Assembly: GCF_937127095.1 (NCBI RefSeq)
Contig: NZ_CAKZLP010000060.1
Span: 144,788-208,787, forward strand
Direction: 5' to 3'
Source: an uncultured Amphritea sp.
GTDB lineage: Bacteria; Pseudomonadota; Gammaproteobacteria; Pseudomonadales; Balneatricaceae
DNA length: 64,000 nt
Part shown: positions 9,978 through 18,149 of the stretch, one piece after another
Layout: each line of letters begins with the position of its first letter
Position numbering within the stretch: position 1 is the stretch's first letter
Translations under genes and position numbers: made by a program
Notes under the pieces: generated by a model
Database searches by the model: none
Seen by the model: only the letters and a program-made list of their open reading frames with translations
What the model was told of the DNA's origin: nothing

Positions 9978-12155
9978 TCAGGCGCCTGACTGGATGGTCA
10001 GGTCGTCAATTTGCACTACTGGAATACTATTCAATGCAGCTTCTTGTTTAGCTTTCTTACGTTTTTTCTGTACCAGAGGAGGACATTTGTCATCACGGTA
10101 ATAGGTCACCTGACAGTCCAGACACTGATGGCATTCATTGGCATTAATTCGGCCATCCGGGTGGATCGCCTGAATCTCGCACTCGTTGGCGCAGATCTTA
10201 CAGGGCTGACCACACTCCTTGCGGCGCTTGAGCCAGTCAAACAGGCGTAAGCGGGCCGGTATCGCCAGCGCCGCACCCAGCGGGCAGACATATCGGCAAT
10301 ACACTTTTCGAGTGAATAAATTGATCCCTAACAGGAATACGGCATAGAACACATACCCCCAGTCACGCTGAAACTTCAGCAGAAACGTGGTTTTAAATGG
10401 CTCAATCTCGGCATAACGCTCAGCTTCAGCCAGTGACTCCAGCGAGATGGCAAATAAACCCAACAGAATTACATATTTCAGCGCCCACAGACGTTCATGT
10501 ACCGCAAATGGCAGGTCGAATTGCTTAATTTTAAGTTTGCGGGCCAGTTCATTGATCAGCTCCTGAGCCGCACCAAACGGACATAGCCAGCCGCAGAAAA
10601 TACCTCGCCCCCATAACAGCATGGTCATGGCGGTAAATCCCCAGAGGATAAAGAGCATTGGATCAAGCAGGAACAGGCTCCACTGAAAGTCCCCTTTAAG
10701 CGCATGAACAAATGTAAAAACATTCACCACAGAAAGCTGGCCTAAGGTATACCAGCCGATAAAGAACACCGTAAAGACCAGATAAACTCGACGAATACCG
10801 TGCATCAGCCGTGGATAACGCACCAGCACATCCTGGATAAAGATGACGATAAACAACACGATCAGCGCCACAGTTAGCACCCCAATCTGAAATGCTCGCT
10901 CCTTCCAAATAGACACCCATAGCGCTTCAGGCTCTGGTTCAGCTACCGGTTCAGGACGATCAAGGTATTTTTCAGGTGTCAGATAGTCACCGTAAAAACT
11001 GGTAAAGACACTCTCCAGCGCACCTTTCTGCCGCCGCACCAGCAGCTCAAGCTGCCATGGCGTGCCCAGATCAAAGTCATACTGATCCCGGACAATGAAA
11101 ATCGCCATCTCACGAAAGCCGGGGAAACCCTCAATATAAACATCATCCAGACGATAGTAATCGGTATCATGGAAGCTAATCGACTTACCGGACTGCTGTA
11201 ACTGAGTCCGGTCAAAAATACCGCCCCGCACATAACCATTTCCTTTGAACGAGTACTGCCCTTCCCCCATCACGGCCAGCGCCTGGTCCCCCTCACCAAG
11301 CTCCCCCATCAGCCAGCGATACTGTTCATCGCCTAACAGATTCCGGCCGATAACGGGGATATTTAACGGGGCATAATACATCTCAATAAATGTTCGCTTC
11401 TGACGCCCCTCCCCATTCTTGCCTCGGGTTTCAACAGAGGTTCCGACAAAGGCCTTATCCACATCCGCTTCAGTCAGCACCAGATGACGTATAGAACCGT
11501 CACCGGTGAGGGTGATCCAGTCAGACTTAACAAACTGATCAGCTTTTATAGTTGCCTTGGGTATGGCCGCTTGCTCCGTCAAGCCCGCAATTCCCATAAT
11601 CTGAGCGAATTTACGGGCTGAACGCATGATCCCTTCGTTCACAACCATGACGGTAACGGTCGCGCCAGCGACCACATCAACATTCAGAATATCTTTGTTG
11701 TTGCCCGCGCCAACCCGCACTTTATCGGTCACACTCAGCCCTTCGTAGGCAGCAACAAAATCAAACAGTTTCTGTTCTGGAATACCCACCAGCAATATAG
11801 GCTCATGATGTTCCAATACCCGGGTAGCAAGAATCCTTCCGTTGAGATTCATCACCACAAGGGTATTAACAGGTTTACCAGAGTAAGCAGGAATTTTGGT
11901 GACATCATTGGTTTCAAAGCCATAACCCAGAACCTCCTCCCCCTTGTAAACGCTCCAGGCGAGCACTTTGCCTTCAACTATCGGTTGTTTCTCACTCACA
12001 GATGTCGCCTCAGGAAAGGCCCGACGGATAGTATCCAGTTTTTGGGCATCAGAAACCGGCACCATCGCATTGGCAACGGAACAGACAAAACAGACCGCTA
12101 TTAGCAGGAACAGCATAAACGGAGAGTTTCGGTTGAGAGGGGATGATGAATTCAT
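9978..12155 (-). CDS. nosR: Membrane-bound flavo/iron-sulfur protein NosR
   Basis: NosR feeds electrons to, or activates, NosZ and is needed for nos expression. The protein has an N-terminal signal/TM (about 10-30), a periplasmic FMN-binding domain (about 75-180 with the DVVAGATVTVMVVNEGI flavin-attachment region), and several TM helices from about 420. It also has the polyferredoxin motifs CGWLCPFGAAQE and CRYVCPLGAAL. A C-terminal cytoplasmic ferredoxin part has CKICANECEIQAIHPDG and CHQCLDCQ. Length is normal at about 725 residues. The ATG at 12155 is preferred over the GTG at 12167. The gene lies 45 bp after the CusF-like gene and 54 bp before nosZ, in one operon. Confidence 0.96.
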   Translation of the reverse strand: MNSSSPLNRNSPFMLFLLIAVCFVCSVANAMVPVSDAQKLDTIRRAFPEATSVSEKQPIVEGKVLAWSVYKGEEVLGYGFETNDVTKIPAYSGKPVNTLVVMNLNGRILATRVLEHHEPILLVGIPEQKLFDFVAAYEGLSVTDKVRVGAGNNKDILNVDVVAGATVTVMVVNEGIMRSARKFAQIMGIAGLTEQAAIPKATIKADQFVKSDWITLTGDGSIRHLVLTEADVDKAFVGTSVETRGKNGEGRQKRTFIEMYYAPLNIPVIGRNLLGDEQYRWLMGELGEGDQALAVMGEGQYSFKGNGYVRGGIFDRTQLQQSGKSISFHDTDYYRLDDVYIEGFPGFREMAIFIVRDQYDFDLGTPWQLELLVRRQKGALESVFTSFYGDYLTPEKYLDRPEPVAEPEPEALWVSIWKERAFQIGVLTVALIVLFIVIFIQDVLVRYPRLMHGIRRVYLVFTVFFIGWYTLGQLSVVNVFTFVHALKGDFQWSLFLLDPMLFILWGFTAMTMLLWGRGIFCGWLCPFGAAQELINELARKLKIKQFDLPFAVHERLWALKYVILLGLFAISLESLAEAERYAEIEPFKTTFLLKFQRDWGYVFYAVFLLGINLFTRKVYCRYVCPLGAALAIPARLRLFDWLKRRKECGQPCKICANECEIQAIHPDGRINANECHQCLDCQVTYYRDDKCPPLVQKKRKKAKQEAALNSIPVVQIDDLTIQSGA

Positions 12156-12200
12156 TATAGCTACCACACTTTCATACGAAGCTCACTGAACCGGGCGATG

Positions 12201-12620
12201 CTATGGCAGCAGCTCGACAATCGTAAACTTCATCATATTGCTCTGTTGCAGACGAAAACGGATCTGCCGACCTTCGGTAAAATCAGTAGTCGACAGACCA
12301 CTCGTCAGATCAAATTTCATCTGCATCGCAGACATATTCCAGTCAGGAATCGGTTGATGCTGCACAATAACTTGCCCTGTGTCGGCGAGTAATCGCTTTA
12401 CCACGCCGGTGACAATCACTGTTTCCGCCATCATCTGTATCGTTGAATCACCGACCATCCGATGCTGCATTGATGTCCCCCCCTCACTGCTCTGCATAGC
12501 CGATTGGGACGGCATATCAGCCGCTGAAACCGTCGAGCCAAGCAATCCAACAACCATGAAGACCATCGCTGTACATACAGCAGTAACGGACGAGGTCCTT
12601 TTTTTAATCAATGAGTTCAC
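12201..12620 (-). CDS. CusF-like periplasmic copper-binding protein
   Basis: A signal peptide (KKRTSS..., cleavage near TVSA/AD) precedes a Met-rich segment and a CusF-type small beta-barrel. The barrel reads GVVKRLLADTGQVIVQHQPI, then PDWNMSAMQMKF and RQIRFRLQQ. Family Cu(I)/Ag(I) ligands are a His and two Met, and here H-Q-P-I and M-Q-M fill these places. The usual Trp three residues before the first Met is replaced by Met, with a Trp two residues earlier. The start is a GTG at 12620 with AGGGAG six bases upstream; a longer frame begins at 12698. As first gene of the FNR-controlled nos operon it may supply copper for NosZ, which is an inference. Confidence 0.8.
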   Translation of the reverse strand: MNSLIKKRTSSVTAVCTAMVFMVVGLLGSTVSAADMPSQSAMQSSEGGTSMQHRMVGDSTIQMMAETVIVTGVVKRLLADTGQVIVQHQPIPDWNMSAMQMKFDLTSGLSTTDFTEGRQIRFRLQQSNMMKFTIVELLP

Positions 12621-12671
12621 ACATAACTCCCTGGCCTGACTCGGTGCGACGATTTGTCGCACCTTGAAGTT

Positions 12672-12720
12672 AGGAAGTATAGTAACAACTGTTAACAATG
12701 CATCACTTGATAATTATCAA
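12672..12720 (-). promoter_or_regulatory. FNR/ANR-type anaerobic promoter of the nos operon
   Basis: TTGATAATTATCAA at 12707-12720 is a perfect FNR/ANR/DNR palindrome (TTGAT-N4-ATCAA). On the minus strand a TACTAT -10 hexamer occupies 12679-12684. The centre of the box is 32 bp from the centre of the hexamer. This puts the box at -41.5 for a start site near 12672, exactly the class II activator geometry. It predicts induction of the CusF-like-nosRZDFYL operon on oxygen loss and/or nitric oxide. Confidence 0.85.
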
Positions 12721-12875
12721 TCGGGAAAATAAACAGAAGACAACTATGAAGGGTTACCCGTAGCGATTGGGATATTAGACGGTAGCGCTTGTACTAATGA
12801 TTTACAGAAACTGATACTTGCGTGATTTAACGAGGTAGCAGACCTGAACGGGGACCACAATGAATCTCATTCCCC

Positions 12876-15800
12876 TCACTCCAGCGTATCGCTGACCGGA
12901 GTCTGAAGCCATTGCTCGGCAAACTCCCGTGCAGGCACAGGGCGGCCAAACAGATACCCCTGACCAAAATCACAGCCAATATCCAGCAACATCTGCTTGT
13001 GCTGCTCGGTTTCAACGCCCTCAGCAATGACCCGGATACCCAAGGTATGCGCCATCACAATGATCGCTTCACAGAGCACCAGATCCTGAGACCCGGGTGT
13101 CAGATTAGAGACAAAGCTCTGGTCTATTTTAAGATAGTCAATATGAAACTGTTTCAGATACGCCAGTGATGAATAACCGGTGCCAAAGTCGTCCAACGCC
13201 ACCTCTATACCCTGATCCCGAAACTGTAACAGCTTGTCAGTAACACCCTTACCCGCCTCCATCAGCAGGCTTTCGGTAATTTCAATGCAAAGACTTGCAG
13301 CATTCAGATTATGATTCAGGATATTGCCAAACCAGCCAGGTTTATTACTGTTCTCATTCTGATACTGAACCGGTGACGTATTTACGCTCACCTGCAGGTC
13401 GCTATTAAAGTGCGCTTGCCAGATTGATGTTTGCCGCACAACCTCAGCAAACACCCAGTTGCCGATATCGACAATCAAGCCGGTTTCCTCAGCCAGCGGT
13501 ATAAAGTCCAGTGGCGAAACCTGTCCTCGCGGATGGTTCCAGCGTAACAACGCCTCTGCCTTAACGACACTGCCATCCTTCATATTGATGATCGGCTGAT
13601 AATAGACCTCAAACTGCTGCAGGCTTATCGCTTCACGCAGCTCGTTCAACATACGCCGACGCTGTTGAGCCACGGCTTCCATTTCGGGGGTAAAGTAATG
13701 AAACCGGTTACGCCCCTGTTCCTTTGCCGCATACATTGCCTGATCAGCATTTTTCATCAATGCCTCCAGCGTCATCGCATCAGAGGGATAGAGCGTGATA
13801 CCGATACTGGCAGACACAAATGCACGATTATCCCTCAGCAGAAAGGGCTCGGTCAGCTGTTGCAGAATGTTTCTGGCGACTCGCTCAATCACAGAATGGT
13901 CGCCAATACTTCCCAGGATAACCAAAAATTCATCACCGCCTAACCGGGCTACCGTATCGGTTTCCCGCACGCAGGAGATCAGCCGCTCGGCAGCATCTTG
14001 CAGAAGCATGTCACCATAATCGTGTCCGAGAGAATCATTCACCTCTTTGAAACGGTCCAGATCGATCATCATTACGGCGACCTGCTCGCCCTCCCGGTCC
14101 GACCTTTTCATCATCTGCCGCAGACGATCAGTAAACGTTCTTCGGTTAGGTAGCTGAGTTAAGGGATCAAAATGAGCCATTTGGGTCAGCTCAGCATGGG
14201 CCCGTTTCTGCTCAATCAGGTTGACGTCGATACAGTACATCTCCTGTCCACCCTCGGCAGACTTGAGCATGACATGGCTGGAGAATACCGGCACCAGGCT
14301 GCCATCTTTATGCTGTAAATCTAACTCAGCAGCGGGTATCTCCACCCCCTTTTCCAGCCAGCGGAGGTGATGCTCAACCACGATATCGCGCATAGGCTCT
14401 GGAATAATCAGCCTTTCCAGTGGCTGGCCTAACGCCTCCTCACGGCGATAACCATAAAGCGCCTCACTGGCATCATTCCAGTAGATCACCCTGCGCTTCT
14501 CATCATATCCCTGCACCGCGATGGCGGGCAGACTCTCAATTAACTCGCGGAACCGGGATTCACTTTTATGCATCAGAATCTCAGCCATTTTCTGGTCAGT
14601 GATATCCAGCATCAATCCGCGAAGCCAGCGCGGCTTTCCGTTTTCAGCCACCACCCTGACCATATCGCGAATCCAGACAGTGGCGCCGCTGGCCGTTAAA
14701 AAGCGATATTCAAGCTGATGGTTATGGATATTGAATATCTCTTTCCCAGAGCACCTGAGCGTCTGCTCACGATCATCAGGATGGATATGATTTATCCAGA
14801 AATCTGGCGTTAACCAGGTATCCAGTGAATAGCCTAAAATTCTGACGACGTTTTCACTCATGTAAGTGTAGGTGTGGGATTCATACTCAGATTCCCACAC
14901 GATGCCATCGGATGTATCCACAAGATTTTTGAAGCGCTGTTCACTCAGCCGATGGGCTTCTTCAGATCGACGTAAACGGAAGTTCCAGTAGATAAAAAAC
15001 AGAAAAACAAGCAACACGACAGCACTGATTTTCAGTATCTTTTCCAATGCCACTCCGTTCTGGGGAATTGCCAGGCCGGTCCAGTGGTCAAATATCTGGT
15101 TACGTTCAGCCTCAGTGATACTGTTGAGCGCTTTCCCGATGATTCCCAATAGCATCGGATTGCCCTGATAAACAGCGATACGAAAATCACTCTGATAGTC
15201 GGTGTGTCCGGAAAAGCTCAGATTGAGAATCCCCTCCTGCTTCATCACAAAACTGGCAGCGGTCGCATCGCCAACAAAAGCATCAGCACCGCCATCAGCC
15301 ACCATTCTCAGGGCTTCCTGAATAGTGGTCGGGTTGATGATGTTTATCCCGGGATAGTCACGGCGCAACAGTTCATTGGTGAAATGGCCCTTGTGGATAG
15401 CCACCCGTTTACCGTCCAGCTTATCCAGCGTACCGATATAACCTTTGGATTGTTCACTAATAATCACTGCTATGCTGGAAAGATAGGGTTCAGTAAAGTC
15501 GAGATACGCAGCACGATCAGCGGTTTCAACCAAACAGGACAATAGATCAAGCTCGCCTGCTTTGGCAGCCTTTAAAACGTCATTCCAGGAGCCCTTATCG
15601 ATAACAGGCACAAATGAGACCTGCAGTCGCTGTTCCAATAAACGGAAATAATCAGCAGCAATACCGATATAATTCCCCTCTTCATCGACCCACTCATAGG
15701 GTAAGAATTGACGATCAATACCCAATTTTAATCGGGGGTGTTGCTCCAGCCAGGCGATCTCATCAGCGCTCAGATTCTGCTCTCGCCAAGAACCATCGGG

Positions 15801-15989
15801 ACTGGTTAAGGTATCGGATTTAACTGAAGTGCCTGAATTTACCAGGGCATTTGAATTGATTGAGCTATCGACACTAAGGCCGTCTGAGCTAACCGGCTGG
15901 TCTGCCCCATATACAGAGATAAGCGAACTGCATGTCAAACTAATTATTAGTACTAGCCACGGGGCAACTCTTAACATCCATATCTCCAA
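12876..15989 (-). CDS. Periplasmic-binding / PAS / GGDEF / EAL signalling protein
   Basis: The 1037-residue protein starts with a signal or membrane segment. A bacterial extracellular solute-binding family 3 domain follows (about 75-310, KLGIDRQFLPYEWVDEEGNY to NQIFDHWTGL). Next come a TM helix (about 317-337), two PAS domains (about 350-480 and 485-605), a GGDEF domain (intact motif in ARLGGDEFLVIL) and an EAL domain (intact KAEALLRWNHP and DDFGTGYSSLAYL). It should sense a small periplasmic ligand and make and/or degrade cyclic di-GMP. Both catalytic signatures are intact, so the net activity cannot be read from sequence. It lies upstream of the nos operon in the same orientation but behind its own promoter region. 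Confidence 0.9.
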   Translation of the reverse strand: MEIWMLRVAPWLVLIISLTCSSLISVYGADQPVSSDGLSVDSSINSNALVNSGTSVKSDTLTSPDGSWREQNLSADEIAWLEQHPRLKLGIDRQFLPYEWVDEEGNYIGIAADYFRLLEQRLQVSFVPVIDKGSWNDVLKAAKAGELDLLSCLVETADRAAYLDFTEPYLSSIAVIISEQSKGYIGTLDKLDGKRVAIHKGHFTNELLRRDYPGINIINPTTIQEALRMVADGGADAFVGDATAASFVMKQEGILNLSFSGHTDYQSDFRIAVYQGNPMLLGIIGKALNSITEAERNQIFDHWTGLAIPQNGVALEKILKISAVVLLVFLFFIYWNFRLRRSEEAHRLSEQRFKNLVDTSDGIVWESEYESHTYTYMSENVVRILGYSLDTWLTPDFWINHIHPDDREQTLRCSGKEIFNIHNHQLEYRFLTASGATVWIRDMVRVVAENGKPRWLRGLMLDITDQKMAEILMHKSESRFRELIESLPAIAVQGYDEKRRVIYWNDASEALYGYRREEALGQPLERLIIPEPMRDIVVEHHLRWLEKGVEIPAAELDLQHKDGSLVPVFSSHVMLKSAEGGQEMYCIDVNLIEQKRAHAELTQMAHFDPLTQLPNRRTFTDRLRQMMKRSDREGEQVAVMMIDLDRFKEVNDSLGHDYGDMLLQDAAERLISCVRETDTVARLGGDEFLVILGSIGDHSVIERVARNILQQLTEPFLLRDNRAFVSASIGITLYPSDAMTLEALMKNADQAMYAAKEQGRNRFHYFTPEMEAVAQQRRRMLNELREAISLQQFEVYYQPIINMKDGSVVKAEALLRWNHPRGQVSPLDFIPLAEETGLIVDIGNWVFAEVVRQTSIWQAHFNSDLQVSVNTSPVQYQNENSNKPGWFGNILNHNLNAASLCIEITESLLMEAGKGVTDKLLQFRDQGIEVALDDFGTGYSSLAYLKQFHIDYLKIDQSFVSNLTPGSQDLVLCEAIIVMAHTLGIRVIAEGVETEQHKQMLLDIGCDFGQGYLFGRPVPAREFAEQWLQTPVSDTLE

Positions 15990-16128
15990 CAGCTAAAGGC
16001 TTTCCAGCCCGCAACCTGACACAACTTAATTAATCAGGCCTATAAAAATATGACCTAGCTCTATTTTACTTAGCTTTAGCATAGATCTATTTTGTTAAGA
16101 ATGACTAATTTCAGATGCTAATACAGAT

Positions 16129-16155
16129 AAAAAAAGCCAGCTATAACGGCTGACT
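16129..16155 (-). terminator. Terminator downstream of the cytochrome c gene
   Basis: Read on the minus strand, AGTCAGC and GCTGGCT form a 7-bp stem (one G-U) with a 7-nt loop, followed by TTTTTT (plus-strand A-run ending at 16135). It lies about 115 bp after the cytochrome stop codon. Confidence 0.75.
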
Positions 16156-16203
16156 TTCAGGTTTTACACTTACAGAAGCAGATGAGTTAGCAACGCTGTG
16201 ATT

Positions 16204-16259
16204 TAAGAGCTCTTATGTAAGTGCTCTTATGTAAGTGCTCTCATGTAAGCGCTGACCTA
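16204..16259. repeat. 14-bp short tandem repeat, four units
   Basis: Units start at 16204, 16218, 16232 and 16246. The first three differ at one or two bases (TAAGAGCTCTTATG, TAAGTGCTCTTATG, TAAGTGCTCTCATG) and the fourth is degenerate. It lies in the 3' region of the cytochrome transcript, just before the terminator. Confidence 0.85.
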
Positions 16260-16269
16260 AGCGGTTAAC

Positions 16270-16575
16270 TTAAAGCCCGGAGATATACTCAGCCACTGCC
16301 TGTATTGATGCATCATCCAGTTTATCGCCCTGCACCTTCATCAACGCTTTCAACGGTCCACCATAGGTTCCAGCCTTATAACCATTAATCGCTTCAACGA
16401 TCTGTGTTGCAGGCCATCCCTGTATTATCTGAGACTTTCCCATAGCGGAAAGTTCAGCATTCGCACCATGACACTCAACACAGGTCTGATACACCTCGGC
16501 ACCTCCGGCATGAACTACCGGCGCAGAAATAGCTAATGCGCTAACAGCAAAGAAAATACAGCTCAACTTTTTCAT
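16270..16575 (-). CDS. Small soluble c-type cytochrome
   Basis: This 101-residue protein has a signal peptide (about 1-23, ending VHA). A single haem c attachment motif CVECH is at 32-36, and Met79 in ALMKVQ is the likely sixth ligand. It fits class I cytochromes of the c553/c5 kind: periplasmic one-electron carriers. The gene stands alone with its own leader and terminator. Because it is near the nos operon it could pass electrons to N2O reduction, but nothing in the sequence proves a partner. Its leader can fold so as to cover the ribosome binding site (16583-16617). Confidence 0.88.
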   Translation of the reverse strand: MKKLSCIFFAVSALAISAPVVHAGGAEVYQTCVECHGANAELSAMGKSQIIQGWPATQIVEAINGYKAGTYGGPLKALMKVQGDKLDDASIQAVAEYISGL

Positions 16576-16582
16576 TTCGATC

Positions 16583-16617
16583 CCCCCATAAGTTTCATAT
16601 CTCTATTATTAAGGGGG
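16583..16617 (-). promoter_or_regulatory. Leader hairpin covering the cytochrome c ribosome binding site
   Basis: In the mRNA the Shine-Dalgarno is the G-run ending eight bases before the ATG. The segment TTATGGGGG (16583-16591, read minus) can pair with CCCCCTTAA (16609-16617) 17 nt earlier, eight of nine bases. In this fold the ribosome binding site is buried. This suggests translational control, for example thermal, ligand- or sRNA-mediated. Confidence 0.5.
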
Positions 16618-16650
16618 AACCAGCGTATTACAAAGCTATCTGTCATCACT

Positions 16651-16710
16651 TTGAGAGGTGAATTGAGAGGTGTATTGAGAGATGTATTGAAAGACGTGTT
16701 GAGCAGCTTG
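16651..16710. repeat. 12-bp short tandem repeat, five units
   Basis: Units begin at 16651, 16663, 16675, 16687 and 16699. They share the core TTGAGAGGTG with drift toward the right (TTGAGAGATG, TTGAAAGACG, TTGAGCAG). It lies in the promoter region upstream of the cytochrome c gene, between its leader and the helicase terminator. Confidence 0.85.
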
Positions 16711-16718
16711 GCCAGAAG

Positions 16719-16743
16719 AAAAAAACCAGCACTCAGGCTGGTT
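16719..16743 (-). terminator. Terminator of the DEAD-box helicase gene
   Basis: AACCAGC (16724-16730) and GCTGGTT (16737-16743) form a 7-bp stem with a 6-nt loop. On the minus strand it is followed by a T-run. It lies 19 bp beyond the helicase stop codon. Confidence 0.9.
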
Positions 16744-16761
16744 TATTTATGACGGCAGACA

Positions 16762-18093
16762 CTAATCGGCTTTCTTCTTTTTCAGCGGTGCCATACCGTC
16801 ATCAGAGACAATCTGCAGATTAGCGGTTCGTCGGTTTTTGCGATCCTGCGGCGCTTTGATCACCCGTTTAGGGCGAGCAACTGCTGCACTGACCTCGGAC
16901 TTCGGCACTTTAGCAACAGGCGCATCTTTAACCCCCTTAAACTTCGCCTTTAAGCCGTCCAGTTCACCGAAGTTCACCGATTGCTGCAGAAAGCTCTCGA
17001 CACGTTTAAAGGCATCCCAGTCTTTAGGGCCGACTAACGATATCGCAACCCCTTTAGCCCCGGCCCGACCGGTACGACCGATCCGGTGAACATACTCTTC
17101 AGCCTGTTTAGGCATATCAAAGTTCACCACCAGCGACACCTGCAGCAGGTCCAGCCCCCGGGAAGCAACATCAGTGGTGATCAGCACCTGCTGCTGACCA
17201 CGGCTGAAGCTGTCCATAATTTTATTGCGGTCGGTCTGACTCATCTCGCCACTCAGCGCAGCGGTTTTCAGCCCCTTACCCGACAGCAGCTGTGACAAGC
17301 GCTCAGTATCGGCACGGGTGGCGGTAAAGATAATCACCTGCTGGTAGGTCTCGGTGTCCAGAATACGTTCCAGCAACGCCTGTTTATGATCCAGGTGATC
17401 GGCGAAGTAAAAACGTTTCTCAATATCAGCGTGTTCAGCATTAGCGGCGCCGATGGCGATCCGCTTCGGTGATTTCAGCAAGGTTTTGGCCATACTGTTC
17501 ACTTCAGCATGTTCCAGTGTTGCCGAAAACATCAGTGTCTGCCGTAAACGGTGACTGGCGATCTGATTGATCCGGTTAAGCTGCTCAGCGAATCCCAGAT
17601 CCAGCATCCGGTCTGCTTCATCGAGAATCAGCAATTCCAGCCCATCCAGAAACAGTGAGCGTTCATCCAGATGGTTGACCAGCCGTCCCGGGGTCGCCAC
17701 CACCACGTGCGGATCTTTACCCAGAGCTTTGGCCTGATCATTGAAGTTTTCACCGCCCAGCACCAGCACCGCTCTCAACTGAGTGCCGCTCACCAGGCTG
17801 CGCAACTGCGCATAAACCTGTTTAGCCAGCTCCCGGGTCGGTGTCAGAATCAGCACCCGTGGGTCTTTTTTGCTCAAGGCTTTCTGGCGCATCAGCCGCT
17901 GCATGGTTGGCAGCAGATAGGCCAGGGTTTTACCAGAACCGGTTTTCGATGATGCGATCAGGTCATGGCCGACTATCGCCGTCGGCACCGCCAGAGCCTG
18001 AATCTCAGTCGGCCTGGAAATCCCCTGATGATCAAGGATAGTGCTAAGCCGGGGATCAAGCCCCAGATCGGTAAAGTTTTCCGCGTTGGACAA
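16762..18093 (-). CDS. DEAD-box ATP-dependent RNA helicase
   Basis: This 443-residue helicase has the Q motif region (FTDLGLDPRL ... ISRPTEIQALAVP), Walker A SSKTGSGKT, PTRELAKQ, TPGR, the DEAD box in LILDEADRMLDLGF, SAT, and HRIGRTGRAG. A basic C-terminal tail of about 70 residues ends KKKKAD and probably contacts RNA. Such proteins unwind RNA in ribosome assembly and mRNA decay, often in the cold. It resembles the RhlE/SrmB group, but I cannot assign an individual family member. It is monocistronic, with its own terminator. Confidence 0.92.
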   Translation of the reverse strand: MSNAENFTDLGLDPRLSTILDHQGISRPTEIQALAVPTAIVGHDLIASSKTGSGKTLAYLLPTMQRLMRQKALSKKDPRVLILTPTRELAKQVYAQLRSLVSGTQLRAVLVLGGENFNDQAKALGKDPHVVVATPGRLVNHLDERSLFLDGLELLILDEADRMLDLGFAEQLNRINQIASHRLRQTLMFSATLEHAEVNSMAKTLLKSPKRIAIGAANAEHADIEKRFYFADHLDHKQALLERILDTETYQQVIIFTATRADTERLSQLLSGKGLKTAALSGEMSQTDRNKIMDSFSRGQQQVLITTDVASRGLDLLQVSLVVNFDMPKQAEEYVHRIGRTGRAGAKGVAISLVGPKDWDAFKRVESFLQQSVNFGELDGLKAKFKGVKDAPVAKVPKSEVSAAVARPKRVIKAPQDRKNRRTANLQIVSDDGMAPLKKKKAD

Positions 18094-18149
18094 AGTCTGC
18101 TCCGGTTATACTGAATTCATCTGAATATAGCTGGCCATAATAACAGAGA

